A stretch of 34,482 nt of DNA. Source: Hyphomicrobiaceae bacterium. Its GTDB lineage: Bacteria; Pseudomonadota; Alphaproteobacteria; Rhizobiales; Hyphomicrobiaceae. The position numbers and the translations under genes were made by a program. The stretch lies in NCBI GenBank assembly GCA_013214245.1, contig JABSQE010000006.1, forward strand, positions 2,501 to 36,982. The letters run 5' to 3'. How positions within the stretch are numbered: position 1 is the stretch's first letter; each line of letters begins with the position of its first letter. This document shows positions 9,854 to 20,427 of this stretch, in pieces. The notes beneath the pieces were generated by a model. The model worked only from the letters and a program-made list of their open reading frames with translations. It was not told the origin of the DNA and did no database searches.

Positions 9854-10594
9854 TTAATTAATTAAACCTAATGCTGAGCTAGCCCATTCCGGACGTTCGG
9901 AATCTTTGTTTTTTGTTTTTATGATATCACTTTTTCCATACGATAAGCTAGAGTTTTTTACTGAAGAATGTAGTGATGTTAAATTTTCTTTTGTCATTTT
10001 TTTTCGCACAGGGTTTAACGAAGGCAAATCTACATTATGACTCATTGGGTGTTTTCTGGGCTGAGCGTATTGGAGTTTGGATTTAACATGAGAGTATTGT
10101 TTCTCAGGTGATACACTATACTTCTTAGTATATTTTAAAAGATACTCACTACGAAGTGTATCACTCTCACTTAGGTTCTCGGGTGAATGTCTATTTTGCA
10201 ATGTAAAAACGCTTTTATTCTTTTTTTCTAGATTTTGATCTAATTTTATAATGTTGTTATTATCATCTATACCATATGAAATTCGTGGGTGACTTACTGA
10301 TCCTCTAGTACGAATATCATTACCTTTCGATACGATCAAGTCCAGCTGTGGAAGTGAAGTAATATGATTATCAACAACATTTTCTAATCTAACAGAAGTT
10401 ATATCTGTTTTGTTTATCAAAAATTGTCTACGTTTTTCTGATTTGTTATTGAGGGCATTTCGACCGGTGTAATCAAACCGTAAAGTAGAGTTTTTTGTAA
10501 CTTTAAATTTTTTGTCGTTAGGTATCCAAACTATTAACACTGCAACGAAAAAAACTGTGATAAACATCATATGTGAGAAAATTCTTCGATACAT
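9854..10594 (-). CDS. Hypothetical protein, single N-terminal TM/signal anchor, Lys/Ser/Asn-rich
   Basis: MYRRIFSHMMFITVFFVAVLIVWIP is a plausible TM segment; 246-codon ORF in otherwise stop-rich AT DNA; no recognised domain. Confidence 0.55.
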   Translation of the reverse strand: MYRRIFSHMMFITVFFVAVLIVWIPNDKKFKVTKNSTLRFDYTGRNALNNKSEKRRQFLINKTDITSVRLENVVDNHITSLPQLDLIVSKGNDIRTRGSVSHPRISYGIDDNNNIIKLDQNLEKKNKSVFTLQNRHSPENLSESDTLRSEYLLKYTKKYSVSPEKQYSHVKSKLQYAQPRKHPMSHNVDLPSLNPVRKKMTKENLTSLHSSVKNSSLSYGKSDIIKTKNKDSERPEWASSALGLIN

Positions 10595-11008
10595 GAGATG
10601 TAGTCCGCGAATTGTTTTGATTTCATACCAGTTTAATCATTTAAACGATCCCTGAACTCTACAATTCATCAACCTAATTTGCAGTTTGGGAAGCGATGTA
10701 GTAGTTGGGCTGTACGAAGCCATTAATAAAAATGTATGTTGTTCAGGAAGGTATTATTTGTTGTTATATAAATTAAGTATCAAATAGATAACTTAATTAT
10801 GTATGAATTTTTGTTTAATTGCTTAAGTAGAAGTGAAAAAACATGTTAAGCTGTTATTTTTATACATACATGCAATTCTGTGTAAAAAGAGTTAGAAACA
10901 TCATACATCACACAATATCATAAGATAGATATCGTGAACCCTAGAGTTACTTATTTGATGTAAATGAAGCTGCCATTGAGATAGATTTAGCTGGGAACTT
11001 TTTATAAT

Positions 11009-11788
11009 ATGTCTGAAGCAGCTCCTGCGAAGAGCATTACAAACGCATTACAAAAGCATGCAATTGTCATGTCAGGTGTAAACAAATGGTATGATGATTT
11101 TCATGTTCTTCGGAATATAAATTTATCTGTTACAAGTGGGGAGCGTGTTGTTATATGTGGTCCTTCTGGGTCAGGTAAATCAACAATGATTCGCTGCATT
11201 AATCGTCTTGAGGAACATCATCAGGGACAAATAGTTGTTGATGGGATTGAACTGACTGGTGATATGAAAAATATCGATAAAATCCGTTCTGAAGTAGGTA
11301 TGGTTTTTCAGAATTTTAATTTATTTCCACATCTCACTGTTTTAGATAACCTTTGCTTGGCGCCACAGTGGGTTAGAAAGATTCCACGTGCGGAGGCAGA
11401 AGACGTTGCTATGGAATATTTGAATCGTGTAAAGATTCCAGAGCAAGCTAATAAGTATCCTGGTCAACTTTCAGGAGGGCAGCAACAGCGTGTTGCTATC
11501 GCTCGTGCGCTGTGCATGCGCCCACGCATTATGCTCTTTGATGAGCCAACATCGGCACTTGATCCAGAAATGGTGAAAGAGGTTCTCGACACAATGATTA
11601 AGTTGGCAGATTCGGGTATGACAATGCTATGCGTGACTCACGAGATGGGCTTTGCGCGCTCGGTAGCAGATAGCGTTATTTTTATGGATCGCGGCGAGAT
11701 AGTAGAACAAGGTACACCCGAAAAGTTTTTCAACAACCCTAACTCAAAACGAACGAAGCTTTTTCTCAGCCAGATACTCAACCATTAA
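11009..11788 (+). CDS. aapP: General L-amino-acid ABC transporter, ATP-binding protein
   Basis: Walker [10 protein letters not shown], signature [15 protein letters not shown], Walker [15 protein letters not shown]. Confidence 0.92.
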   Translation: MSEAAPAKSITNALQKHAIVMSGVNKWYDDFHVLRNINLSVTSGERVVICGPSGSGKSTMIRCINRLEEHHQGQIVVDGIELTGDMKNIDKIRSEVGMVFQNFNLFPHLTVLDNLCLAPQWVRKIPRAEAEDVAMEYLNRVKIPEQANKYPGQLSGGQQQRVAIARALCMRPRIMLFDEPTSALDPEMVKEVLDTMIKLADSGMTMLCVTHEMGFARSVADSVIFMDRGEIVEQGTPEKFFNNPNSKRTKLFLSQILNH

Positions 11789-11874
11789 TTATATACAAAC
11801 AACTACTTACGTAACTGCTATAGAGAGCAGTTTGATGCTAAAAAGACAGATTACAATTGAAGGGAGCATGTATT

Positions 11875-12897
11875 ATGAAATCCAAATGGACTACCGCTAT
11901 TGCAGCGGCAGCTATTGTGTTTTCGTCCTATTCGGCATCGGCTGCGAAAACTGTTGAGGCGATTAAGTCTCGAGGTGAACTTATTTGTGGAGTAAGCACA
12001 GGTCTTGGTGGTTTCTCATTGCCTGACTCTAGAGGCAAATGGACTGGTTTAGATGTTGATATTTGTAAAGCATTAGCGGCTGCAATTTTAGGCAGCTCTT
12101 ATAAAGTAAAATATATACCGTTATCTACTCAACAACGCTTTACTGCGCTTCAGTCTGGTGAAGTTGATGTATTATCGCGTAATACTTCGTGGTCTCTAAC
12201 TCGTGATACTGCTCTTGGATTAAATTTTACTGCCGTAACATACTATGATGGTCAAGGTTTTATGGTACCAAAAGCTCTAGAAGTTAAGAGCGCGAAAGAG
12301 CTTGACGGCGCGACTGTCTGTATTCAGCCGGGTACAACTTCGGAACTAAATTTGGCTGATTACTTTCGTGCTAATAGTATGACTTTTACGCCGGTTGTTA
12401 TAGAAAGTTTACAGGAATTAAACGCAGCGTTTTTTGCTGGTCGTTGTGATGCCTATACAACAGATGCTTCCGGATTGGCGTCAACTAGATTAAATGATGC
12501 TCCAAAAGGAAAAAGTGATGATTATATAATATTGCCAGAGATAATATCTAAAGAGCCTCTTGGCCCAGTTGTGCGACACGGTGACGATCAATTTCTTGAC
12601 ATAGTGAAGTGGGTTATATTTGGCTTAGTCGAGGCTGAAGAATTTGGCATCACTTCCTCAAATGTTAGGGAGATGGCGTCATCATCTAAAAATCCAAATA
12701 TTAAACGTCTGCTTGGTACAAATCCTGGCATGGGTAGGAATCTAGGTCTAGATGAGGCGTGGATTGTAAATGCTATTTTAGCGGTCGGAAATTACGGTGA
12801 AATATGGGAGCGTAATATCCCACCTTTAGGCTTGTCACGCGGTTTGAATAAGTTATGGTCGAACGGTGGAATTATGTATTCTCCACCAGTCCGTTAA
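11875..12897 (+). CDS. aapJ: General L-amino-acid ABC transporter, periplasmic binding protein
   Basis: Signal peptide MKSKWTTAIAAAAIVFSSYSASA; VKSRGELICGVSTGLGGFSLPDSRGKWTGLDVDICKALAAAI-type family-3 SBP motif. Start at ATG 11875 (RBS AGGGAG) rather than 11857. Confidence 0.92.
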   Translation: MKSKWTTAIAAAAIVFSSYSASAAKTVEAIKSRGELICGVSTGLGGFSLPDSRGKWTGLDVDICKALAAAILGSSYKVKYIPLSTQQRFTALQSGEVDVLSRNTSWSLTRDTALGLNFTAVTYYDGQGFMVPKALEVKSAKELDGATVCIQPGTTSELNLADYFRANSMTFTPVVIESLQELNAAFFAGRCDAYTTDASGLASTRLNDAPKGKSDDYIILPEIISKEPLGPVVRHGDDQFLDIVKWVIFGLVEAEEFGITSSNVREMASSSKNPNIKRLLGTNPGMGRNLGLDEAWIVNAILAVGNYGEIWERNIPPLGLSRGLNKLWSNGGIMYSPPVR

Positions 12898-12909
12898 TGC
12901 TATCTAAAA

Positions 12910-12939
12910 AAAGCCGTATTTAATTGCATTTACGGCTTT
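12910..12939 (+). terminator. Hairpin between aapJ and aapQ (attenuator / 3' end stabiliser)
   Basis: AAAGCCGTA (12910-12918) and TACGGCTTT (12931-12939): perfect 9-bp stem, 12-nt loop, followed by CTTC rather than a long T-run. Confidence 0.7.
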
Positions 12940-13018
12940 CTTCACCCTACCTTTGTATTTGTCCATGTCGCGTTTTCCGTAACTACACACATTGCGCGTA
13001 AGATATGTTCACATTTAA

Positions 13019-14245
13019 ATGGCGGATACTTCTATGGCCAACGCAATATCAAGTTTTAAGCGTACTTTGAGAATTATTACTATGAACGGTAAGGAAGTGA
13101 AGGCTGTAATTTTTCAAGCTGCATTTTTTTTTCTTGTAGCGGGTGGTGCCTATTTTCTTTACCACAACATGCAGGTTAATCTTGAGCGTCAGAACATTCA
13201 GACAGGTTTTCATTATCTTTCACTCGAATCTGGATTTGCAATCGGTGAAAGTTGGATCTCTTATTCTCCATCTTCATCATATGCGAGAGCTATTCTAGTA
13301 GGTTTTATTAATACTTCCGTTGTCGCAGTGTTAGGAATTACATTGGCGACGCTAATAGGTGTTTTTGTCGGAGTTGCAGCCTTATCCAGTAACTGGTTAG
13401 TTAGCAAATTAACATCAGTTTATATTAATTTTTTACGCAACTTGCCGGTTTTACTGCAAATAATTCTTTGGTATACAATCGTTACAAGTCCACGCTTCCT
13501 TCCGACAGTTCGAGACTTTAATGGCGAGAATGGTTTAGAGCCTTTTTTGGGTACCATTTACATGACACGTCAGGGCATCTTTATGCCCTTTTTTGAAGCA
13601 GATATTGGTTGGCTAGGAGCTGCTATAGGCCTTGCCACTGGCATTTTCATTTCTATCTGGATCAGATACTTGTCACGTATTAGGATGGACAAAACAGGAC
13701 AACAGCTACCAGTATTTTGGATTGGAACAAGTTTTATTCTAGTGCTTCCGTGTATTGGTTGGCTTTTAATGGGAGCACCAGTTGGTATAGATTATCCGGA
13801 GATGGGACGCTTTCGGCTATCTGGCGGAGCCACAATCACACCAGAGTTCATAGCGGTTCTTTTTGGTCTTACTATTTATGCTTCCGCATTTATTGCGGAT
13901 ATAGTTCGCTCAGGCATCTTGTCTGTTCCAACAGGTCAGGTAGAGGCAGGCCGATCCCTCGGGCTTCAAGAGGGAGTAATAATGGGTAGAATAGTGCTTC
14001 CCCAAGCATTACGTATAATTATTCCACCGTTGACTAGCCAGTACCTTAATTTAACTAAGAATAGTTCGCTTGCTGTGGCTGTCGGCTACCCTGACTTGGT
14101 AAGCATTTCTAATACTACATTAAACCAAACGGGCCAGGCACCTGAAGCGATTATGATCATGATGATTGTTTATCTCTCCACCAGTTTGACAACTGCATTC
14201 TTTATGAACTGGTATGACAAAAAAATTCAATTTGTTGAGAGGTGA
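13019..14245 (+). CDS. aapQ: General L-amino-acid ABC transporter, permease
   Basis: Multiple TM segments; AFIADIVRSGILSVPTGQVEAGRSLGLQEGVIMGRIVLPQALRIIIPPLTSQYLNLTKNSSLAVAVGYPDL (EAA motif). Confidence 0.91.
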   Translation: MADTSMANAISSFKRTLRIITMNGKEVKAVIFQAAFFFLVAGGAYFLYHNMQVNLERQNIQTGFHYLSLESGFAIGESWISYSPSSSYARAILVGFINTSVVAVLGITLATLIGVFVGVAALSSNWLVSKLTSVYINFLRNLPVLLQIILWYTIVTSPRFLPTVRDFNGENGLEPFLGTIYMTRQGIFMPFFEADIGWLGAAIGLATGIFISIWIRYLSRIRMDKTGQQLPVFWIGTSFILVLPCIGWLLMGAPVGIDYPEMGRFRLSGGATITPEFIAVLFGLTIYASAFIADIVRSGILSVPTGQVEAGRSLGLQEGVIMGRIVLPQALRIIIPPLTSQYLNLTKNSSLAVAVGYPDLVSISNTTLNQTGQAPEAIMIMMIVYLSTSLTTAFFMNWYDKKIQFVER

Positions 14246-15354
14246 AAATGTCAATCCATTTATCGATCTTGTCCACTAGCAGAAATTGGATACGCAGGAA
14301 GCTTTTTAATACCTGGGCTAACAGCGTTATAACTGCTCTTATAATAATGGCGCTAATTTATTTTTTCCCAAAAGCTTATATGTGGGTGGTTACGGATGCA
14401 ATTCTTACCATTCAGGTTGATTCTGAAAGTTGGTGGGGATATTCGTTCGTACCCGATTCCAATGCTTGTATTAAAGCGAACGGTGCGTGTTGGGACTTTG
14501 TCGCAGAAAAATTTCGGCTAATAATTTTTGGTCTTTATCCGCAAGATCAGCATTGGCGACCTCTAGTAATGATGATTACGCTCATCAGTTTGATAGTTTA
14601 TTCACTCGATACATCGAGATGGGGATTTAGACTTGGCGTTACCTGGGTTGTTGCTATTCCTATGATGTTTTTTCTGATGCAAGGTGGAGTTTTAGGTCTA
14701 ACCTTCGTCCAAACAGATAGTTGGGGTGGTGGGCCTATAACACTTATTCTTTCGGCTGTTGGTATAGTTTTATCCTTCCCTATTGCAGTGATGCTTGCAT
14801 TCGGTAGACAGTCAGATATGCTCGTTGTAAAAACAATCTGTATTTTCTTCATTGAAATTATTCGTGGTGTACCTCTTATTACAATACTATTCATGGCAAG
14901 CCTAATGATTCCTCTTTTTTTGCCAGAAGGAATAAATATTAACAAGCTTCTACGCGCATTGATCGGGTTCACACTTTTTTCAGCTGCATATGTAGCAGAA
15001 GTCATTCGAGGCGGACTTCAGGCTGTGCCCAAAGGGCAGTACGAAGCAGCTGACTCCTTGGGTTTATCTTATTGGCAGAAGACAATCTTTATTATTTTAC
15101 CGCAAGCTTTAAAACTAGTAATTCCACCTATAATGAACACTTTTATCGGACTGTTTAAGGATACAACTCTGATTATTATAATATCAATGTATGATTTCCT
15201 AGGTACTGTACGTCTTGGTGCCAGTGATCCGGCTTGGCGTCCCTATTACATAGAAGGCTTATTATTTGCTGCAATTGTTTACTTTGTTGTTTGTTATGCT
15301 ATGGCAGCCTATAGTCTTCATCTGGAAGCAAAGCTTGATACGGAACGACGATAA
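14242..15354 (+). CDS. aapM: General L-amino-acid ABC transporter, permease
   Basis: AYVAEVIRGGLQAVPKGQYEAADSLGLSYWQKTIFIILPQALKLVIPPIMNTFIGLFKDTTLI (EAA motif). Overlaps the aapQ end; ATG at 14248 is an alternative start. Confidence 0.91.
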   Translation: MKMSIHLSILSTSRNWIRRKLFNTWANSVITALIIMALIYFFPKAYMWVVTDAILTIQVDSESWWGYSFVPDSNACIKANGACWDFVAEKFRLIIFGLYPQDQHWRPLVMMITLISLIVYSLDTSRWGFRLGVTWVVAIPMMFFLMQGGVLGLTFVQTDSWGGGPITLILSAVGIVLSFPIAVMLAFGRQSDMLVVKTICIFFIEIIRGVPLITILFMASLMIPLFLPEGININKLLRALIGFTLFSAAYVAEVIRGGLQAVPKGQYEAADSLGLSYWQKTIFIILPQALKLVIPPIMNTFIGLFKDTTLIIIISMYDFLGTVRLGASDPAWRPYYIEGLLFAAIVYFVVCYAMAAYSLHLEAKLDTERR

Positions 15355-15824
15355 ACCTTATTAAGATTTTGCTTTTTATCTTTCATCAGAGATAATGTTA
15401 GCCTTATGTAGTTTTGAACTAAACCTTGTTAGGGCGAATGCTTAAAAAGCTTAGTTAAATTTAAGAATTTTTTTTGATCTAACTTTTTTCTAAATCAATA
15501 ATTGAATCGAATAGATATCTAGCAGTTAGGTGTAAAAGTGTAGATAGTCTTAAATTTTAGCAACATTTGACGTTATTATTTATTTTATCTCTCAGGTTTA
15601 ACTGACTTGTCAAGTTCTGCATCTCATCTCCCTTTAGCTCTTAGGAAGACTTATTAGTAAGTAAAGAGATTTAAGAGAATTAACATAATGAATAGCTCTA
15701 TGCTTACAAGGATAAAGCCACTCTCCCCTTAATTTATCCAAACTTAATCTTGATGGTGCATGTACTTTAGAGCGAGATGTTTGGATTTAAGAGCTTTAAT
15801 ATTTATAAAAATAAGGAGTTTAAC

Positions 15825-16400
15825 ATGTATTCAAGTAACGCTAACATTGATGCAGCTCGTAAGCGCTTGATTGAGATTATAAAGTATCGTTCATTTCAGA
15901 ATGGTAATAAAATAAAACTATCTTCTGGTCGAAGTTCTCAATTTTACTTTGACATGAAGCCAACGATGCTTAACCCAGAGGGAAGTTACCTAATAGGTTT
16001 ACTGATTTTAGACTTAATTAAATCTGATAATGCAGAGCTTATCGGTGGACTAGAAATGGGAGCTGTCCCGCTCGCAACGGCGATCTCTGTCGTATCATAT
16101 TTGCAAAACTCACCAATACCTGCTTTTTTTGTACGAAAGCAGGCTAAAGAATATGGTATGCAACTCGAATTAGAAGGTTTCAGTACAGGAGAAACAATCG
16201 AACGGAAGAGTGTCGTTATTGTTGAAGATGTAACAACTACGGGTAAATCAGCACTCAGAGCAATTAACAGCGTTAGTAATGCAGGAGGGAAAGTAGCTGC
16301 TGTTGCTTCTATAGTTGATCGTGAAGAAGGTGCACACGAGACTTTTTTAAAAGCTGGTGTGCCCTTCAAGCATGTATTATCTCTAAAAGATTTTAATTAG
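15825..16400 (+). CDS. pyrE: Orotate phosphoribosyltransferase
   Basis: PRPP motif VVIVEDVTTTGKSALRAI; FVRKQAKEYGMQLELEG; SGRSSQFYFDMKPTML. Start at ATG 15825 preceded by AAGGAG. Confidence 0.92.
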   Translation: MYSSNANIDAARKRLIEIIKYRSFQNGNKIKLSSGRSSQFYFDMKPTMLNPEGSYLIGLLILDLIKSDNAELIGGLEMGAVPLATAISVVSYLQNSPIPAFFVRKQAKEYGMQLELEGFSTGETIERKSVVIVEDVTTTGKSALRAINSVSNAGGKVAAVASIVDREEGAHETFLKAGVPFKHVLSLKDFN

Positions 16401-16826
16401 GCACCCTGAAAAATTAATAAACTATAATTGGAAAAAATTTTAGATATTAAATCAGGTTAGATTATAAGTATAAAAATATATGCGAGATTAGCATTAATGT
16501 AATCAATTTAACCTTTATCATTCTTGATAAAAAAAGTTCTCTAAAAAACAATATTAAGAGAGAGAAGTTTAAGACCTCTAAACACTGATGCTATTAAATT
16601 CCTTTATTATTAAATCCAAGCCGTATATACACTTAAGCTTGTCAATAAACATTTTATATTTCTGGTTCATATTGGTCGTTACCAGACAGTAAAAATAGAA
16701 GAGTAAAATCTTTAAAGATTGTTATCAACTAGAGTTGTGCTTAATAGGTATTACTTATGTGTTCTTATTTAAGTATTGTGTCTAAGTAACTTTTAATTCT
16801 GACTCTTATGATATTTTGTCTTAGCA

Positions 16827-17651
16827 TTAAAGAGTGAACGCTTGTTGTGCTGACAATTCCAATTCTATAAATACGCTCTCTTCATCGGTATCTAGTGCTA
16901 AGCTGTTTACGCACAGACCTTGCTGTTTAAAAAGAGAAAGGGCTAAAGCTTTAAAAATTACCGAATCTGTAGGAATGTGTTTTGCCTGATTAGATCGCGG
17001 TGATGAATACTCATCTGGTTTTCTTTCAATGGTTAAAACTACTGTGTCCAGGTTTTTACGGACTGTGAAAGCTTTTATTCCTGCTTTCAGAGGAGCTTGT
17101 AGGAGCTGAGAACGGAATAGATATGTAAGGGCTTTTATAGTTGTCTCATTACAGCCCCATATTTCAATTGAATGGGAAATCTGTAAATCTATAGATCTCA
17201 TCTCGTAACCTAGATCCTTAGTAGCACACAAAGCAGCCCTGCGAGCTATTGCTGAGAGATTATACGATCGAGAGCTAGAGACTAAATGTGGTATGTTTAA
17301 TTGAGAGGTAAGGCTCAAAGTTTCTTCTGCTGCCCGCAGCATATGCTTTGCACTTTCACTTATATGATCTAGATATTCGCGATAACGGTAAGATCCAACA
17401 GGACCGTATAATTCTTCGCGCATCATATCTGAAAAGCCGATAACGGAGTTTAAAGGAGTACGTAACTGATGTGATATTTGATGAGCTAATCCTTCCAATC
17501 CTTGATCTAAAGGTGTGCTATACTCAGTTTCATCATGTTTAGTTTGATTGTCCGGAAAACCTTGATGGTTATACTGATCTGATAAGATCGCATCTCTTGT
17601 TTTATCAAGCGTATAGTTTTTAAAAGCGCACTCGCTCGTAGCCCTTGTCAT
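16827..17651 (-). CDS. Histidine-kinase-like protein: HisKA/DHp domain with a degenerate ATPase domain
   Basis: H-box GLAHQISHQLRTPLNSVIGFSDMMREELYGPVGSYRYREYLDHISESAKHML; no recognisable N-, G1- or G2-box afterwards. Confidence 0.75.
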   Translation of the reverse strand: MTRATSECAFKNYTLDKTRDAILSDQYNHQGFPDNQTKHDETEYSTPLDQGLEGLAHQISHQLRTPLNSVIGFSDMMREELYGPVGSYRYREYLDHISESAKHMLRAAEETLSLTSQLNIPHLVSSSRSYNLSAIARRAALCATKDLGYEMRSIDLQISHSIEIWGCNETTIKALTYLFRSQLLQAPLKAGIKAFTVRKNLDTVVLTIERKPDEYSSPRSNQAKHIPTDSVIFKALALSLFKQQGLCVNSLALDTDEESVFIELELSAQQAFTL

Positions 17652-17772
17652 ATAAGCTCCCTTCTGACGAAGTCTCTAATTATGGTACCATATGTTACTA
17701 CCTTCTAAACGCGCTAACTTATTGCAACCGATTTTGCGAGTCGTGTCGAGGATAATAAGTGATATAGATTTA

Positions 17773-20427
17773 TTATCCTTCCAGCATTTTTAATGTGACT
17801 TCATATACATCACGAGATAATCCTGGTTTACTAGCAATTTCATCTAGAGTGATGTTGGCATATTGGCGGCGAGTTGGTTCCATAATTCTCCACGTGCTGA
17901 AGGCGCTAAGCAGGCGGGCTGCAACCTGTGGGTTGATTTTGTCGAGTGCTAGAACCTGCTTGCCGATAAAGTCATATCCTTTACCGTCAGGGCGATTGAA
18001 CTGCGATGGATTTTGCGTAGCAAAATTACCAATTAACGCTCTTACTTTGTTTGGGTTCGTTAGTGAAAATTGATCACAGCGCATGAGATTAGTAACTTGA
18101 GAAAGTGTAGTTTTAGCTGGAACGATAGCTTGTACGGCAAACCAGGTGTCTATTACGATATGATCATCCTGCCAGCGCTCATAAAAACTATCCAAGACGT
18201 TTTTGCGGGTTTCTGCATTGCCAAAGATCGCCAACATAGCAAGTGCATGAGCTTCATCGGTCATATTAGAAGCATCTTTATAATGTCTCATAAGCAGTTC
18301 CTTGTCACGAGCTTGTCCTCGTGATGCCAGAAGAGTCAAGCATGCATTACGTAAAGCGCGCTCGCCGGATTGCTCTGAACTAGGTGAAAAACTGCTGTTA
18401 GCATCAGTTGAACAGTAGAGCTTATAAAGTGTGCTACCAATAGCTACGCCTAAAGCTCTAGCGAAAAAATTACACGCTTTTAGAATGAGATCAGGATTAA
18501 TGTTATGCCCAATTTCTGTTGCAATCTCTGACTCGCTTGGTATTTTTAAAAGCACTGATCGATAAGATTTTCCTAAATTTCTATTATTAACTGATCGCTC
18601 AAGAGCTTTTGCATAATTTTGTATTTGTTCGTGGTACTCCCCAGACATCTGACTTTTCACCATACTAGCCAAAATGCGCATAGCGTAATCCGTTGTTGCT
18701 TGCCAACGACAAAATAGGTCACTGTCATGACACATCAAAAATGCCAGTTCTTGATCGGACTGTTCCGTTATTAGCTTCACAGGTGCGGAGAACCCGCGTA
18801 AATATGACGGCACGGGATGATGCGTAATATTTTTGAATTTAAACGTCTGGTTGTTTTGAGTAATGTGTACAACACCATTAGTTACGTGTTTACCGTTCGA
18901 ATCAAGAAGATCGAAATCATTACCATCTCCGTCTAAAAGACCAATTTTCAATGGGATATGAAGTGTTTTTTTATCATCTTCAATCTGTGTAGGCTGGGTG
19001 GTTTGCTTGACGAAAAGTTCTGCGGTTTCAGCCTTTGCATCATACTTCAGTTTACAAAGTAATTCTGGTGTGCCGGCTAGTGTATACCAGGTAAAAAACT
19101 GGCTAAGATCTATACTGGCTGTATCTTCGAAGCACTTGATGAAGTCTTCAATGGTTACAGATTGGTAGTCGTGTCGTTCAAAATAAAGGTCTATTCCAGC
19201 TCTAAAACTTTCAGATCCTAAAATAGTTTGGATCATTCGAACCAGCTCAGCTCCTTTTTCGTATACCGTTGCGGTATAAAAATTATTAATTTCAATGTAT
19301 TTGGAAGGTCGAACTGGATGTGAAAGTGGCCCGGCATCCTCTGCAAACTGACGTGCCCTAAGGGTTCGCACGCTTTCAATGCGCTCTACAGTGTGATCAC
19401 AATGATCAGCGACGAATTCTTGATCCCTAAAAACTGTAAGACCCTCTTTAAGGCATAGTTGAAACCAATCACGGCAAGTAATTCGATTGCCAGTCCAGTT
19501 ATGAAAATATTCATGAGCAACCACAGCCAGGATTTGTTGATAATGTTTGTCTGTCGCAGTATCAGAAGAGGCTAGAATTAAACGGTCATTAAAAATGTTA
19601 AGCCCCTTATTTTCCATAGCTCCCATATTAAAATCAGAAACGGCTACAATATTGAAAACATCAAGATCGTATTCACGACCGAATCGTTGTTCATCCCATC
19701 TCATAGATTTCTTTAATGAATCCATTGCCCAACTGCATCGCTTGGATTTACCAGGTTCTACATAAATGCGAAGGTCAATTTCTTTACCGGAGGCTGTAGT
19801 GAAGCTATCGCTCACAGATTCTAGATTCCCACCTACAAGAGCGAACAAATAGCTAGGCTTAGGGTGAGGGTCTTCCCAGATCACATAATGCCGTTTGCCG
19901 TCTTCACATACATCTCGTGTAATTAGATTACCATTAGATAATAGGATCGTCGCTTTATCTAGTCTTGCTTCGATACGCGTAGTGTACTTAGCAAGAATAT
20001 CAGGGCGATCTAAGAAATAAGTGATTCTGCGGAATCCCTCGGCTTCGCACTGAGTGCAGTAGATACCCTTGGACAGGTATAAACCGGTTAAAGCGATATT
20101 AGCTTGCGGATTAATAGTAGTAACGATTTCGAGTTGGAAATTTGTTATTGGGATTTGTGAAATAATAAGCTCTGTACTAGTAACGATGTAGGTATCCCAA
20201 CCTAAAACTTTACCATCTAGTCTCACTTCGTTCAGGTTTAGATTTTCCCCGTCTAGATGAAGTTTTTTAGATGGCAACGCAACCATGGGGTTTGGACGAA
20301 CTTCTAGTCGAGAATAAACCTTAGTTTCAGTTTCTGCCAGAATAAAATCTAGATAAATACTATCGATCAAATAGTCCGATGGCCGGTAATCCTTTAGGTG
20401 AATTGTGCGAGGCGTGTCGGTCTGCAT
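17773..20427 (-). CDS. pepN: Aminopeptidase N (M1 family)
   Basis: GAMENKGLNIFN; zinc motif VAHEYFHNWTGNRITCRDWFQLCLKEGLTVFRDQEF; 884 codons. Confidence 0.95.
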   Translation of the reverse strand: MQTDTPRTIHLKDYRPSDYLIDSIYLDFILAETETKVYSRLEVRPNPMVALPSKKLHLDGENLNLNEVRLDGKVLGWDTYIVTSTELIISQIPITNFQLEIVTTINPQANIALTGLYLSKGIYCTQCEAEGFRRITYFLDRPDILAKYTTRIEARLDKATILLSNGNLITRDVCEDGKRHYVIWEDPHPKPSYLFALVGGNLESVSDSFTTASGKEIDLRIYVEPGKSKRCSWAMDSLKKSMRWDEQRFGREYDLDVFNIVAVSDFNMGAMENKGLNIFNDRLILASSDTATDKHYQQILAVVAHEYFHNWTGNRITCRDWFQLCLKEGLTVFRDQEFVADHCDHTVERIESVRTLRARQFAEDAGPLSHPVRPSKYIEINNFYTATVYEKGAELVRMIQTILGSESFRAGIDLYFERHDYQSVTIEDFIKCFEDTASIDLSQFFTWYTLAGTPELLCKLKYDAKAETAELFVKQTTQPTQIEDDKKTLHIPLKIGLLDGDGNDFDLLDSNGKHVTNGVVHITQNNQTFKFKNITHHPVPSYLRGFSAPVKLITEQSDQELAFLMCHDSDLFCRWQATTDYAMRILASMVKSQMSGEYHEQIQNYAKALERSVNNRNLGKSYRSVLLKIPSESEIATEIGHNINPDLILKACNFFARALGVAIGSTLYKLYCSTDANSSFSPSSEQSGERALRNACLTLLASRGQARDKELLMRHYKDASNMTDEAHALAMLAIFGNAETRKNVLDSFYERWQDDHIVIDTWFAVQAIVPAKTTLSQVTNLMRCDQFSLTNPNKVRALIGNFATQNPSQFNRPDGKGYDFIGKQVLALDKINPQVAARLLSAFSTWRIMEPTRRQYANITLDEIASKPGLSRDVYEVTLKMLEG

